A stretch of DNA of 64,000 nucleotides from Macromonas bipunctata (GCF_002837135.1 NZ_NWBQ01000023.1:1-64000), one strand, 5' to 3'; counted from the first letter of the stretch, positions 1 through 8,816 are shown. The notes: generated from the sequence alone by a model not told the origin. Translations and numbers: made by a program.

Positions 1-1
1 C

Positions 2-1906
2 CTGGCCGCCCGCGCCCTGCCCGCAGCGGACGACGCCCGGCGCACGCCGTTGCGCATCCTGCGCCAGTACGTGCAGCTGGCGCAGGGCCGCAGCAGCGGG
101 CTGGCGGCGCTGACGCACGAGCTGCTGTTCTGGGCCGCGCAGGCCTTTGCCGGGCAGGACGAGGTGGCCAGCGCCCCGTGCTGGAGCGCGCTGCGCCGCG
201 CCTGGGGCAACGCCTTGCTCCCGGTGTGGGACTACCACGCCACCGTGCCCGACCCGAACACCAGCCCTGCCGATCTGGCTGTTGTGCCCCAGGCCGAGCC
301 ACAGTTGTACGGTGCTGCGATTGCCAGGACGCCATCCCCAGGTGTCGTCGATCCAGTCCCCGGCGGTGGTGACGGTGCTGGTACCGTGGTGGATGCGCTG
401 GACGTGCCACTGCCCGCAGCGCCCGGTGTGGCACCGCCCCTCGATTCGCCTGCCACCTGCGCTCCGGCAACCGCAATTGCAACGCCCGCCGGGGCGCCGG
501 GCCTGGCCGATGCCGTGGCGCCGATCCCGGTGCCGGTTGCGTCGGACTGGCTGCAGCGCCTCACGGCACACACTGGCGACGTGGACCACAGCCGCGCTCA
601 GCTCGAAGCGCAGTGGCACACCCTGCAGCACGCCTGCCACGACATGGCCTGTGAGTTGGAACGCTGGCGCGCGCAACTGCGCGACCTGGCGCCGGACGCC
701 CCCGCCGCGCCTGAGCTGGCCCGCTGGCTGGCCGCGTCGGTGCAAGACCTGGCCGCTGTGCAGCGCCGCTGGCAGCATGCCCTGACGCACACGGGCACCA
801 CGCTGGCTGCGCAGGCCCGCCACAGCCGCGCCCTGCAACAGGACGTGCTGCGCGCGCGCCTGTTGCCCGCCGACAGCATCACCGAACGCCTGCAGCGCGC
901 GCTGCGCGATGCCGCGCAAGCGCAGGGCACGCCGCCGATGCTGCTGGAGATCCAGGGCGGGGCGCTGATGCTGGACTGCGGCCTGCTGGAGCACCTGCTG
1001 CCAGTGCTGGAGCGCCTGCTGCGCCACGTGGTGGTACACGGCATGTCCATCCAGTCGCCCGATCCTGCGGCAGCCCTCCGTCCAGGCGATGCAGCGCACA
1101 ACGCCGACGCCAACGTTCCCTGCCGGGTGCCCGCTGCCCTCACGCTCGCGTGGCAGCAGCGGGGTCATGACATCAGCGTAGCACTTGCCGATGGTCACGG
1201 CGGTCGCGCCGGTGATGCCTGTGATACCGGTGGCGTGGGTGCAGTCTGGGCCGCCACCAGCGTGATGCCCACCACTGACGCCCCAGAGCCGCCTGCCTGC
1301 GCGCCGCCGCCATCACCCGCAGAAGCGCCAGGCCTGGACGCGCTGGCCCAGTGGGTGCGCCAGCTGGGTGGGCGCCTGCAAGGATCTTCCAGCCCCGGCG
1401 CGGGCACTTGCGTGGAGCTGGTGCTGCCGTGGTGCGCAGCCGTGACGCGCGTGGTGCTGCTGCGGGTGGCCGACGTGGTGCTGGCGGTGCCTGCGCCGTG
1501 GATCAGCGGCGTGCAGCGCGCCAGTGCCGCCGAGCTGGCGCTGGCCCGCGCCACGGGCCGCTGGGTGGCGCCTCATCCCGAGGGCAGCGTGCCGTTCGAG
1601 TCCGCGTGCGAGGTGCTGGGCTTGTTGCCCGCCGGCGAGTTGCCTGCGTCGGCCCATGAGCCGGTGCTGGTGTTCCACGGCGGGGGGCAGCACGTGGCCT
1701 GGCAGGTGGACGAGGTGCTGGGACACCAGGAGGTGTGGGTGCAACCCGCCGGGCCGCAACTGGCGCAGCTGCCCGGGGTGGTGGGGGCTGCGGTGCTGGC
1801 CTCTGGGCTGGTGGCGCTGCTGTACGACCCGGTGCGGGTCTCGGCCTGTTACCGCGTGTCCGACAGGAATCGAATAGCGATGCTAACCAATTGTTTTTCT
1901 AGGTGA
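2..1906 (+). CDS. chpA: ChpA/PilL-like chemotaxis kinase, 3' part, degenerate and truncated
   Basis: The frame is open from base 2, so the start lies outside the window. Around bases 880-1060 a segment (LLPADSITERLQRALRDAA ... LLRHVVVHG) matches the start of the ATPase region of ChpA-type kinases of the type IV pilus chemosensory system. A CheW-like domain follows at about 1440-1840 (VVLLRVADVVLAVPAPWISG). Two things are odd. The ATPase region lacks a clear N-box (LLRHVVVHG where families have LLRNAVxHG), and its G-boxes are replaced by low-complexity A/P/D/G sequence. The response-regulator domain that normally ends ChpA is absent. The last 15 or so codons, from base 1859, lie in the attachment core and island DNA, and the stop is inside the island. 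Probably a non-functional or altered kinase; the family call is fairly sure, the activity is not. Confidence 0.7.
   Translation: MAARALPAADDARRTPLRILRQYVQLAQGRSSGLAALTHELLFWAAQAFAGQDEVASAPCWSALRRAWGNALLPVWDYHATVPDPNTSPADLAVVPQAEPQLYGAAIARTPSPGVVDPVPGGGDGAGTVVDALDVPLPAAPGVAPPLDSPATCAPATAIATPAGAPGLADAVAPIPVPVASDWLQRLTAHTGDVDHSRAQLEAQWHTLQHACHDMACELERWRAQLRDLAPDAPAAPELARWLAASVQDLAAVQRRWQHALTHTGTTLAAQARHSRALQQDVLRARLLPADSITERLQRALRDAAQAQGTPPMLLEIQGGALMLDCGLLEHLLPVLERLLRHVVVHGMSIQSPDPAAALRPGDAAHNADANVPCRVPAALTLAWQQRGHDISVALADGHGGRAGDACDTGGVGAVWAATSVMPTTDAPEPPACAPPPSPAEAPGLDALAQWVRQLGGRLQGSSSPGAGTCVELVLPWCAAVTRVVLLRVADVVLAVPAPWISGVQRASAAELALARATGRWVAPHPEGSVPFESACEVLGLLPAGELPASAHEPVLVFHGGGQHVAWQVDEVLGHQEVWVQPAGPQLAQLPGVVGAAVLASGLVALLYDPVRVSACYRVSDRNRIAMLTNCFSR
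1859..1874. repeat. Attachment-site core, integrase-distal copy
   Basis: The 16 bases TCCGACAGGAATCGAA are identical to 12307-12322 inside tRNA-Arg (T-arm and 3' acceptor side). Identity stops exactly at both edges. The left flank is chpA coding sequence, not the rest of a tRNA acceptor stem. Confidence 0.85.
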
Positions 1907-1926
1907 AAAATTCACCATCACTTTGG

Positions 1927-1953
1927 AGATACCGTAAAAAGTACCGTGTTTTT
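1927..1953. repeat. Putative integrase arm-type site, left end
   Basis: A 27-bp sequence beginning AGATACCGTAAAAAGTACCG is identical to 12164-12190 beside the integrase gene. It lies about 55 bp inside the attachment core, whereas the right copy lies about 117 bp inside. Matching AT-rich repeats near both cores are what integrase arm-binding sites look like; the role is inferred. Confidence 0.65.
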
Positions 1954-2018
1954 TCAAAGTGTCCTTGAAATCCAGCACAAAACCGTGGTGCCGTATGGGG
2001 CAGGATGGCCGACTGTAT

Positions 2019-2293
2019 CGGCATGGTAGGTGGTGCCTGGCCACGCATACCACCCTATCGACAAACTCGACAAACTCGACAAACCGGGGTGGCTGGGGAG
2101 CCGCTGCACTACGCTGGCCTTTGGCATTTTCGTGACTGTCACGGTTTGGGGTGGCGCTGCACCATGCTGGCCAGTCCAAAAGGTTGACCTGTACCGGCAT
2201 GGCAGGTGGTGCCTGGCCACGCATACCACCCTATCGACAAACTCGACAAACTCGACAAACCGGGGTGGCTGGGGAGCCGCTGCACTGCGCTGG
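2019..2293. repeat. Two 99-bp direct repeats (P4 crr-like region)
   Basis: Copies at 2019-2117 and 2195-2293 differ at only two positions and are separated by 77 bp. Each contains a short tandem (ACAAACTCG twice, then ACAAACCGG) and a GGTGGT...ACCACC dyad. The whole stretch 1907-2428 has no credible gene; reading frames through it are just the repeat. In phage P4 the cis-acting replication region crr consists of two long direct repeats separated by a short spacer, far from ori, and the layout here is similar. It could instead be a packaging site, given its place beside the capsid gene. Confidence 0.6.
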
Positions 2294-2428
2294 TAAGGCC
2301 AAACGGTTGACTGCACCTGCCATCGTTACGCAGTAACGCGGATCCATCGGAACATCAATACGTCCGGTTTCGCTGCACCACATCACAACCCGGCACGGGG
2401 CCGGGTGTGGTGTTGGGATGGTGGTGAA

Positions 2429-3448
2429 TCAGCGAACGGTCACGCACATGGAAGCGTTTACGCGGTAGGGCACGATCAGCGGTGCCGACTGCAACATCAT
2501 GTAGCGCACCGCCGGGTCTTCATCGTCCCAGGACTTGGCGAAGTAGGGCACCGCCTGAAAACCGGCCTCAGCGTCTTTGATGGCGCCATAGCAACGCGTG
2601 CCTTCCAAATCGGGGCCAGTCAAGATCACGGTGTAAGGTGGCAGGTAGGGCACCTGGGCGTCGGTGTCGGGGTCGTTGAACCAAGACTGGTACACCCAAA
2701 TTTCCAAGTCGCCGATGGTGGCCATGTGGCGGCCACCTTCACCGGCCACGGCGGGGTTGGCGGTGGCGGTGCCGCGCTGGCGATCCAACAGGTCTTGCAC
2801 GCTGGGGGCGGCGCTGAAAAGCTGCCACGCCTTCAAGTCCATCACCACGATGTTGGCCAGGGCGCCGGATTTTTGCGTCACCAGCTTCGACCATTGGGCC
2901 AAGTCTTCCAGCGGGTCAACGGCGGCGCCCTCACCCCAGCGGGCGTCGTCCACCAGGCGAAGGGTCAAGTCGGGGTCACGGCCAAAATCGACCTCAACGC
3001 GCGGGTACATGGCCCCCTCAACGATGGTCTTGCCAGTGCGCAGCACTTCAGCGGCCATCAATTCTTGGCGGCGTGTGAGCATGGTGATTTGGTCGTTCAG
3101 CTCGCTTGCAACAGCGTGTTGCAGCCGTTGCGCGGGGGACGCCTCACCGCCAATGCGCTCGCCCATTGCGCGGATGAAGGGGCGGTTCGGGTTGAAGATT
3201 CGTTTGTCTTTGATGTACGCGGGCTTGAAGCTCTTGGTGGTGTAGCCCTGTGACTGCACCACTTGACCGGCCACCATAGGCGAAACAAACGGGGCCAAGC
3301 GGCGGCGGCGGTGTTCCACGTCGAACCGGATTTCCTCGGTGGCCTCAAGCTGCACATTCGGGAAAAACGAATTCAGCAGGAACGGCTTTTGCATCGGCTC
3401 CAGTGCAGCAACCACGCGTGCCAGGATGGGAGTAGCGAACATGTCCAT
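2429..3448 (-). CDS. Major capsid protein, phage lambda gpE family
   Basis: The 339-residue length and sequence match the Phage_cap_E family (lambda gpE, HK97 fold). The start MDMFATPILARVVAALEPMQ, the motif around EEIRFDVEHRRRRLAPFVSP and the C-terminal VRYMMLQSAPLIVPYRVNA region are typical. It would form the shell of the icosahedral head. The start codon overlaps the stop of the protease gene by one base, so the two are translationally coupled. No decoration-protein or head-tail genes follow; the element ends about 550 bp further on. Confidence 0.9.
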   Translation of the reverse strand: MDMFATPILARVVAALEPMQKPFLLNSFFPNVQLEATEEIRFDVEHRRRRLAPFVSPMVAGQVVQSQGYTTKSFKPAYIKDKRIFNPNRPFIRAMGERIGGEASPAQRLQHAVASELNDQITMLTRRQELMAAEVLRTGKTIVEGAMYPRVEVDFGRDPDLTLRLVDDARWGEGAAVDPLEDLAQWSKLVTQKSGALANIVVMDLKAWQLFSAAPSVQDLLDRQRGTATANPAVAGEGGRHMATIGDLEIWVYQSWFNDPDTDAQVPYLPPYTVILTGPDLEGTRCYGAIKDAEAGFQAVPYFAKSWDDEDPAVRYMMLQSAPLIVPYRVNASMCVTVR

Positions 3449-4587
3449 TACGCCACCTCGCCCAAAATGATGCGGCGGTAGTCGGCAACCATGCGGTCGG
3501 CCAAGTCTTCAGCGGTGGTAGCGGCTGGCACCGGCGCGGCTTTGGTGGGGGTGGCAAAACCGGCACTTTGCAGCACTTGCATGGCCAGGGCTTCGGCTTG
3601 CGCTTCTTGGCTGGTGGCGGCGCTGGCGCAGTGGACGGTTTGGTGGGTGGCGTGGCTCATCATGCGGTTCACTTTCGGGGTTACGGCGGTTGCCTGGTGG
3701 GTTGCGGGGAGGAAAACTTTCGGGGCGTTGCGGCGGCTGGCCAGCTCCGCTATCACGGCGTCGGTGGTGCCCACGCAGTTGGCCAGGCCAGAGGCTTGCG
3801 CAGCGTGGCCACGGAACAGGCGCGCTTGCGTGTTGCGCACCGCGTCAAAGCTCAGGCCACGGTATGCGGCCACGGCTTGCACAAACTCGGTGTAGAGGCC
3901 ATCAATCTCGGCTTGCCAGTCGGCACGCACCGACGCGGGCAGAGGCTCGTACGGGTTGCCGTCGATCTTGTGCGCACCGGCAAAGATGTGTGTCACCTTC
4001 AGGCCATCTTGTGCCAGGGCGGCGCTCGTATCGACGTGGCGCGTCACGACGCCGATGGAACCGGCGTAGCCCGTGGGCGTTACCACGACTTCATCGGCGG
4101 CGCTGGCGAGAAGGTACGCTGCGCTGGCGGCCATGCCGTCGGCAATGGCTAGCATGGGTTTGCGGCCACGCAATGCGGCCACGCGTTCGGCACACTCAAA
4201 AGCGCCTTGCACTTCACCGCCGGGGCTATCCAGGCACAACAGCACGGCGTGGGCGCCGGGGTCTTGCATGGCGTGTTCCAGGCGCGCAACGATGGCGTCA
4301 TAGCCCAAAAACCCGGTGCAGTCGGCATTGATGCGGGTGCGGTGTGCCAGGGCGCCAAAGATGTTGATCACGGCCACACCATCATGGACGGCGTAGGGTT
4401 CGCCAGCTTGCGCGGTGGGGCGGGTACTGAATGCTTCGGGCGCAGCGTGGGCGTTGCTGGCCACCGGCTGGCCTAGCAGGCGCTGCCCGACGGCGGCGAT
4501 CATGGCGTCCAACTTTTGCGGGTGAATCAGCAGCGGTGTGTTGAAGATGCGCGCGGCCAGGTGGGGGTAAATGGCTGGCACGGTCAA
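3448..4587 (-). CDS. S49-family phage prohead protease (lambda gpC-like)
   Basis: 379 residues. The N-terminus (HLAARIFNTPLLIHPQKLDA) is characteristic of phage head proteases of the SppA/SohB type. The core has the CLDSPGGEV and ADGMAASAAYLLAS motifs, the second carrying the catalytic serine, and TPTGYAGSIGV after it. In lambda, gpC processes the head and its C-terminal part is also made separately as the scaffold Nu3. Here residues from about 309 (MMSHATHQ) to the end are low in order and could be a scaffold segment, but no strong ribosome site supports an internal start. The start is TTG, overlapping the upstream stop (TTGA), with AAGGA close in front. Coupled to the capsid gene. Confidence 0.85.
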   Translation of the reverse strand: MTVPAIYPHLAARIFNTPLLIHPQKLDAMIAAVGQRLLGQPVASNAHAAPEAFSTRPTAQAGEPYAVHDGVAVINIFGALAHRTRINADCTGFLGYDAIVARLEHAMQDPGAHAVLLCLDSPGGEVQGAFECAERVAALRGRKPMLAIADGMAASAAYLLASAADEVVVTPTGYAGSIGVVTRHVDTSAALAQDGLKVTHIFAGAHKIDGNPYEPLPASVRADWQAEIDGLYTEFVQAVAAYRGLSFDAVRNTQARLFRGHAAQASGLANCVGTTDAVIAELASRRNAPKVFLPATHQATAVTPKVNRMMSHATHQTVHCASAATSQEAQAEALAMQVLQSAGFATPTKAAPVPAATTAEDLADRMVADYRRIILGEVA

Positions 4588-5255
4588 TCCTTGAATTTGA
4601 AAAACGAATCCGACACCAATGGCGAAACCGTGGCGTTAATCAATTGCCCGAATTCCTCCTTAATCTCCAAACGGTGGCGGTGCAATTCGCGCAATTCATT
4701 GGCGAATTCATCGGCCTCGGCTTTCAATTGGTCAACGCCGGGGCCAAGTACGGGCAGGTCTTCTACCACTTTGCGGGCAAATGATTCAATCTGGGCATCG
4801 GTCAAAGCCAGCGCGGCCAATTCCAGCACGGTCAAATTGTGCGACAGGATGTTAAGCGGTCGCGGCTCGCTGGTGGTTTCCTGAATTTCGCCCTTGGCAT
4901 TGATGGCGCCAAACTTGGCCAGGGGGCGGTGGTTGCTCAGGTGGGCGGCCTGGGCGGCGCGCTGTGCCAGCTTGCGGCGCGGCTCGTCTAAGGCGCGCTG
5001 GATATCGGCCACGATCAGCGCGGCGGCGTCGTTTTGGTTGACCTGACGGGCCACCACGGCCAGACGGTCGGTCTTGTCGCGGATAGCAGCGTCCACGGTG
5101 TCCAGGCCACGGCGGGCCTCTAAGCGCAGGTCGTCCAGGCGGTTGGTGATTTCGTCGCGCAAGCTGGTTGCGGTGGGTACGCCCTGTTGCGCTGGCATGT
5201 TGCTCAGGATGGCTTGCGGTGTGGTGGGCGTGATGGCGGTAAAGGTTTGCTGCAT
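4584..5255 (-). CDS. Unknown 223-aa satellite protein upstream of protease
   Basis: Charged, largely helical protein with a probable coiled coil in its middle and C-terminal parts (LRLEARRGLDTVDAAIRDK; ADEFANELRELHRHRLEIKE). The frame is open to 5315, but the ATG at 5255 is preferred because the longer version would overlap the upstream gene by 47 bp. Its stop overlaps the protease TTG start. Position directly before protease and capsid suggests a head-assembly role such as scaffold or size determinant (compare Sid of P4), but I recognise no family. Confidence 0.65.
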   Translation of the reverse strand: MQQTFTAITPTTPQAILSNMPAQQGVPTATSLRDEITNRLDDLRLEARRGLDTVDAAIRDKTDRLAVVARQVNQNDAAALIVADIQRALDEPRRKLAQRAAQAAHLSNHRPLAKFGAINAKGEIQETTSEPRPLNILSHNLTVLELAALALTDAQIESFARKVVEDLPVLGPGVDQLKAEADEFANELRELHRHRLEIKEEFGQLINATVSPLVSDSFFKFKD

Positions 5256-5268
5256 GGGTGTGGGGCGG

Positions 5269-5517
5269 TCAGTGGGCCTTGAGGAACGGGTGGTGGGCAG
5301 GGAAAACGGTCTCACGGATTAGGCCGGTCAACTGCACCAACCCGGTGGGGCTGGTCAATGCCGACAACAGCCATTCCACTTGATTGGAATTCAGGGTAGC
5401 GATCAATTCGCGTTCACCTGTAAACATTCCAATGGTGGCACCTTCCAAATTGGAGCGTACAGTCAAACCGGCGGGTATGGCCGAATGGGTTTGATGGTGT
5501 TGCATTGCATGATTCAT
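5269..5517 (-). CDS. Small hypothetical protein (82 aa), first of capsid-side operon
   Basis: 82 residues with no recognised domain. The stop is 13 bp before the ATG of the 223-aa gene, so they probably share a transcript. Two ATG codons occur at residues 1 and 5. Upstream (5518-5580) is AT-rich with GTAAAAT as a possible -10 element, but no clear -35. It does not resemble lambda gpW or a portal fragment. Confidence 0.5.
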   Translation of the reverse strand: MNHAMQHHQTHSAIPAGLTVRSNLEGATIGMFTGERELIATLNSNQVEWLLSALTSPTGLVQLTGLIRETVFPAHHPFLKAH

Positions 5518-5793
5518 GGATTTATTTTACCAGAATTAGGGGGTTGATAGGTATTGGTTATGTGATCTGGGTGAAATTTTTACCCTTGCTGAATTGGGCT
5601 TAATGGTTGTCGTTGCAGGTTGGTGGGTGAAATGGATCCAATGGCCAGGATTGAAATATCACCCCCCTGTAATTGGCCGGAAACTAGCGCGCGCGCGCCG
5701 GTCAATTCACCCTCGTAATTCAAGCTACCGGAGTACCTTTTGCAATAGGTCGGGGCTATGGAATGGGCGGTGGTGGTGGTGGCTGGGTGTCGT

Positions 5794-6000
5794 CCGTGGA
5801 ACCGTGAAATTTCTGGATATGGCCCGGTAGGTACGCTACAAAACCTACGAAACCTACCTTCGGACTCGTTTTCAGACTTCATCGGTACAGCATCCGTGGG
5901 GCTGTGAAATTTCTGGATATGGCCCGGTAGGTACGCTACAAAACCTACGAAACCCTGTTTTTCACTCCTTATCAGGGGTTTTGTAGGTTTCGTAGCGTAG
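5794..6000. repeat. Iteron and inverted-repeat cluster, putative replication origin
   Basis: A 61-bp unit occurs at 5794-5854 and again exactly 100 bp later at 5894-5954 with few differences. Each ends in tandem 9-mers of the form SCTACRAAA (GCTACAAAA, CCTACGAAA). At 5977-6000 the same 9-mers recur on the other strand, giving an imperfect inverted repeat of about 24 bp with the second unit. The cluster abuts the end of the replication genes, as P4-type origins often do. The hairpin could also act as an attenuator between replication and capsid genes. The wider gap 5518-6014 holds no gene. Confidence 0.6.
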
Positions 6001-6014
6001 GGGGTGCCGCGTTT

Positions 6015-7664
6015 TTAAGTTTTTTTCCCCTCCTTCATCACCAGCGGATGAACGATGTAGCGGTCACTGGGTCGCCCACCTTTGGCACTGACCTGTGCGG
6101 TCTCACGGGCCAGCCACCCGTAATCCGCCAGCAAGTCAGCGGCCTTGCGCACCGCGTCGGGTGTCACCAATCCGGCCCAATGCTTGACCGCCACCTGACG
6201 GGGTGTAAACGCATCACCCAGATGGCCCGCTTTGATCTTGGCCAGCAAGATGGTTGCCCCCGATGTTTCTGGCATCACGGCGGCGCTGTAAATCCGCTCG
6301 GCATGGCTTCGCAGGTATTTGCCCCATGCCAAGGCGCGCAACAGCTCGGCCTCGTGGATCAGGTTGCCTGACTCAGGCGTATCCACCAGGGCGAATATCA
6401 GCGCCAAGGCCGGTATCAGCTTGCGGTACTTGGCAAGGTGCGATACCAGTGCCGGATGGATTTCGTCGCCACGGATTTCGTTTTCAAATGCCGTTACCCA
6501 TTGCACGTAGATGGCTTGTGCACCGGGTGAAAAACGCCACTCTTGCGGCTCGTTGTCGCTGGTGGGTTGCAGTGTATTGAGCCGCTCGAAAACCTCCCAT
6601 GCGGCCTGTTTGGCGGGCGTGTCGGGCCATTGGTCAACGTACTCGAATTCGCGGGTAACGTCGGGCCAAACCGCAAGCCCAAACCGTTGCAGCAGTCCAT
6701 CATCACCGCCCCCGCCTGATACCGCATCGCGGATGTAGCTTTGGAGTTTGCCGGGTTGCATGCCACCCAACATGGCCAAGCACACCCGTGGAATGCGTTG
6801 TGTGCCCCTGCCGATGCGGTCAAAGGTGTAGCCCTGATTGCCGTCGTAGGCTTGCAGGTAAAAGGCACGGCTACCCTCTTGGCCTTGCTTGTCCAAACTG
6901 CACAACAGTCCGTGTAATTCGTCACGGTACGCCAGTAAGCCCCACGGGTTGTTCATCAACACTTCACCCAACTTTTCCACTGTGGCATCGTTGACGATGT
7001 AGCGGCGCTCTATGGGCCGGGGTGCCGTTTGCGTTGCACGCAGCAACTCACGGGCGGCGGTGGGGTCTTTGGCGGCCAGCTTCTTGGCTTCTTTTTCCCG
7101 TGATTCGCTGGCCAGTGCCTCCACGCGGTTATCCAAGTCCCACTCCTCCATCGCTGCCTTATGGAATTGCAGTTCATCGGCCTCCATGCGGTGCAACGGC
7201 TTGATGGCTTCACCCATTGCGGGCGACTTCATTACGCTGGGCCTACCAACGATCAGTCCCCACAGATTTGGCACCACGGCCCAATCGTCGCGCGCTTTTG
7301 GCTTAACCACAGCGCGGGCACCTACGAGGCTAGACAGTGCTGCCACAGCGCCCACAGCGGTGAAGTCGGGCGGGCATTGCATCCGGTGGGCAATGTCGGC
7401 CACCCAGGCGCGCAAGGCTTCGGGCAACAGTTCAACATCAAAGGGCATTACAGGTGGCAAGGCATCGGGCAGGGGTACCGGCTCGGGCCAGTCTTCAGCC
7501 GGGGCCGTATCAGCGTCGGGCATGGCGTTGCTGCCACTCAGCGCGGCGTTGATGGACTCCACCACAGCGGCGGGGCCGTGGGCGTTTTCCAGATCGTTGA
7601 AGTCGCTGCCGTCCAACCGGTCGTTGGCGGTGGTCAAGTCGGGAAAAATTTCACTGCGGGCCAT
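6015..7664 (-). CDS. DUF3987 (YfjI-like) replication protein
   Basis: 549 residues from the ATG at 7664, which has an AGGAGG site at good spacing; an open frame upstream to 7853 is ignored. The DUF3987 family (about 450 residues) is found in phages and mobile elements beside primases and is thought to supply a helicase-like P-loop ATPase role. Visible family blocks are VAALSSLVGARAVVKPK, LWGLIVGRPSVMKSPA (P-loop position), GLLAYRDELHGLL and RVCLAMLGGMQPGKL. The C-terminal 80 residues look like a winged helix. The start overlaps the primase stop by 14 bp, so the two are coupled. Confidence 0.85.
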   Translation of the reverse strand: MARSEIFPDLTTANDRLDGSDFNDLENAHGPAAVVESINAALSGSNAMPDADTAPAEDWPEPVPLPDALPPVMPFDVELLPEALRAWVADIAHRMQCPPDFTAVGAVAALSSLVGARAVVKPKARDDWAVVPNLWGLIVGRPSVMKSPAMGEAIKPLHRMEADELQFHKAAMEEWDLDNRVEALASESREKEAKKLAAKDPTAARELLRATQTAPRPIERRYIVNDATVEKLGEVLMNNPWGLLAYRDELHGLLCSLDKQGQEGSRAFYLQAYDGNQGYTFDRIGRGTQRIPRVCLAMLGGMQPGKLQSYIRDAVSGGGGDDGLLQRFGLAVWPDVTREFEYVDQWPDTPAKQAAWEVFERLNTLQPTSDNEPQEWRFSPGAQAIYVQWVTAFENEIRGDEIHPALVSHLAKYRKLIPALALIFALVDTPESGNLIHEAELLRALAWGKYLRSHAERIYSAAVMPETSGATILLAKIKAGHLGDAFTPRQVAVKHWAGLVTPDAVRKAADLLADYGWLARETAQVSAKGGRPSDRYIVHPLVMKEGKKT

Positions 7665-8505
7665 GTGCGGCCTCCTGTTGTTGTTTGGCGGTTTTGACGG
7701 ATGGGGGTACCGCCACGGCGGCACCAATGGCGCGGGCGGTTGCGTGGGCGGCATTGAGGCCAGCTGCATCACGGTCGGCGCACACCACCATGCGTACGTC
7801 GGGGAATTTGGCGCGCAAGGCCAGTCCAACGGGTAGCAGGTTGTTCGCTGCAAGACACACGGCCACGGCGTAACCGGTGGTCACGGCCAAACTGGCACCA
7901 GTGGCGAAGCCTTCGCACAGCAGCAGCGCGTTCTTATCGGCCACTTGCCCGATGGCGTGGTAACAGCCTTTGATGCGGCCATCTTTCAAAAACCGTTTGC
8001 GTTCATCGGGCTTGATGAATTGCAAGGTGTGCAGCGTTCCCGCGGTATCGCGGGCGGGCACCAGCAACGTATCGCCCAATTGGCGCAAGCCGTAGGGCGG
8101 AACGAAGCCCTTGACCGCCAGATAAGGGTGCCTGGTATCCACTTGGGTGGCGCGGCCCCAGAGTCGTTCCGCTTTGGCGCGGGCTTCGGCCTGTACGCGG
8201 GCTTCTTCGGCATCGCATGCAGCTTTGGCGGCGGCCATGCGGCGCTTCAGTTCGGTTTGTTCGGCCACGGTCAACCGGTTGTTGCCACCGTCGCGCCAGT
8301 GGTGTTGTTCCCCGGTTTTCCACGATCCAAAGTTGGCAAAGGCCGGGCGCTCATCGTCGTGCAGCGATACCCAACCGTTCAAGCTGCCGGGTTTGTCGCC
8401 CTCCACTCGATAGCGGTGCAGCACGCCACCACCGACGGCGGGCAGGTCTTTGGCCGGGGCAAGGCCAGCAGCACGCATGGCATCCAACAGGGTGGCGCGA
8501 ATCAC
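7651..8505 (-). CDS. TOPRIM primase (P4 alpha-type primase domain)
   Basis: 284 residues. The TOPRIM core is clear: ALLLCEGFATGASLAV holds the catalytic glutamate and DVRMVVCADRDAAG the DxD. Upstream is the RNAP-like part (HPYLAVKGFVPPYGLRQ). No cysteine zinc finger is seen at the N-terminus. The GTG at 8505 is chosen because it makes a 4-bp GTGA overlap with the previous stop and has GAGG in front; a longer frame to 8532 exists. In P4 the primase, helicase and origin-binding functions are one protein; here primase and the ATPase partner are separate. Confidence 0.88.
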   Translation of the reverse strand: MIRATLLDAMRAAGLAPAKDLPAVGGGVLHRYRVEGDKPGSLNGWVSLHDDERPAFANFGSWKTGEQHHWRDGGNNRLTVAEQTELKRRMAAAKAACDAEEARVQAEARAKAERLWGRATQVDTRHPYLAVKGFVPPYGLRQLGDTLLVPARDTAGTLHTLQFIKPDERKRFLKDGRIKGCYHAIGQVADKNALLLCEGFATGASLAVTTGYAVAVCLAANNLLPVGLALRAKFPDVRMVVCADRDAAGLNAAHATARAIGAAVAVPPSVKTAKQQQEAAHGPQ

Positions 8506-8816
8506 TCTTGCACCTCGCTCAAATCGCAGCACAGCGCGGCCATTTCATCCGCCACGCGGTCCAGCACGGTGGTGGCGATTTGGTCGTCCAACGCGGGGCC
8601 GCTGGCCAGGTTGTGCAGGTGTTGCGCGTTGGGGTGTTGTTGCAGGGCGTGGGTCAAGTCGCGTAAGGTGCGGTCAGCGTTGATGGCAAAGGCGCACAGC
8701 TTCACCAGCTCTTGCAGGTGCGCAAGGCGGTTTTGCGTGGTCTTGAGCGTGCGGGCGGTGTCAGCGGGCAATGCAGCAGCTTGAACCGGGGCTGTACCGG
8801 CTTGTTTTTTGGTCAT
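8502..8816 (-). CDS. Hypothetical 104-aa satellite protein
   Basis: ATG start, no recognised domain, mostly helical (TLKTTQNRLAHLQELVKLCA). The stop overlaps the primase start by 4 bp and the gene follows the 78-aa gene by 14 bp, so it is inside the replication operon. Similar-sized unknowns sit before primase genes in many satellites. Confidence 0.6.
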   Translation of the reverse strand: MTKKQAGTAPVQAAALPADTARTLKTTQNRLAHLQELVKLCAFAINADRTLRDLTHALQQHPNAQHLHNLASGPALDDQIATTVLDRVADEMAALCCDLSEVQE

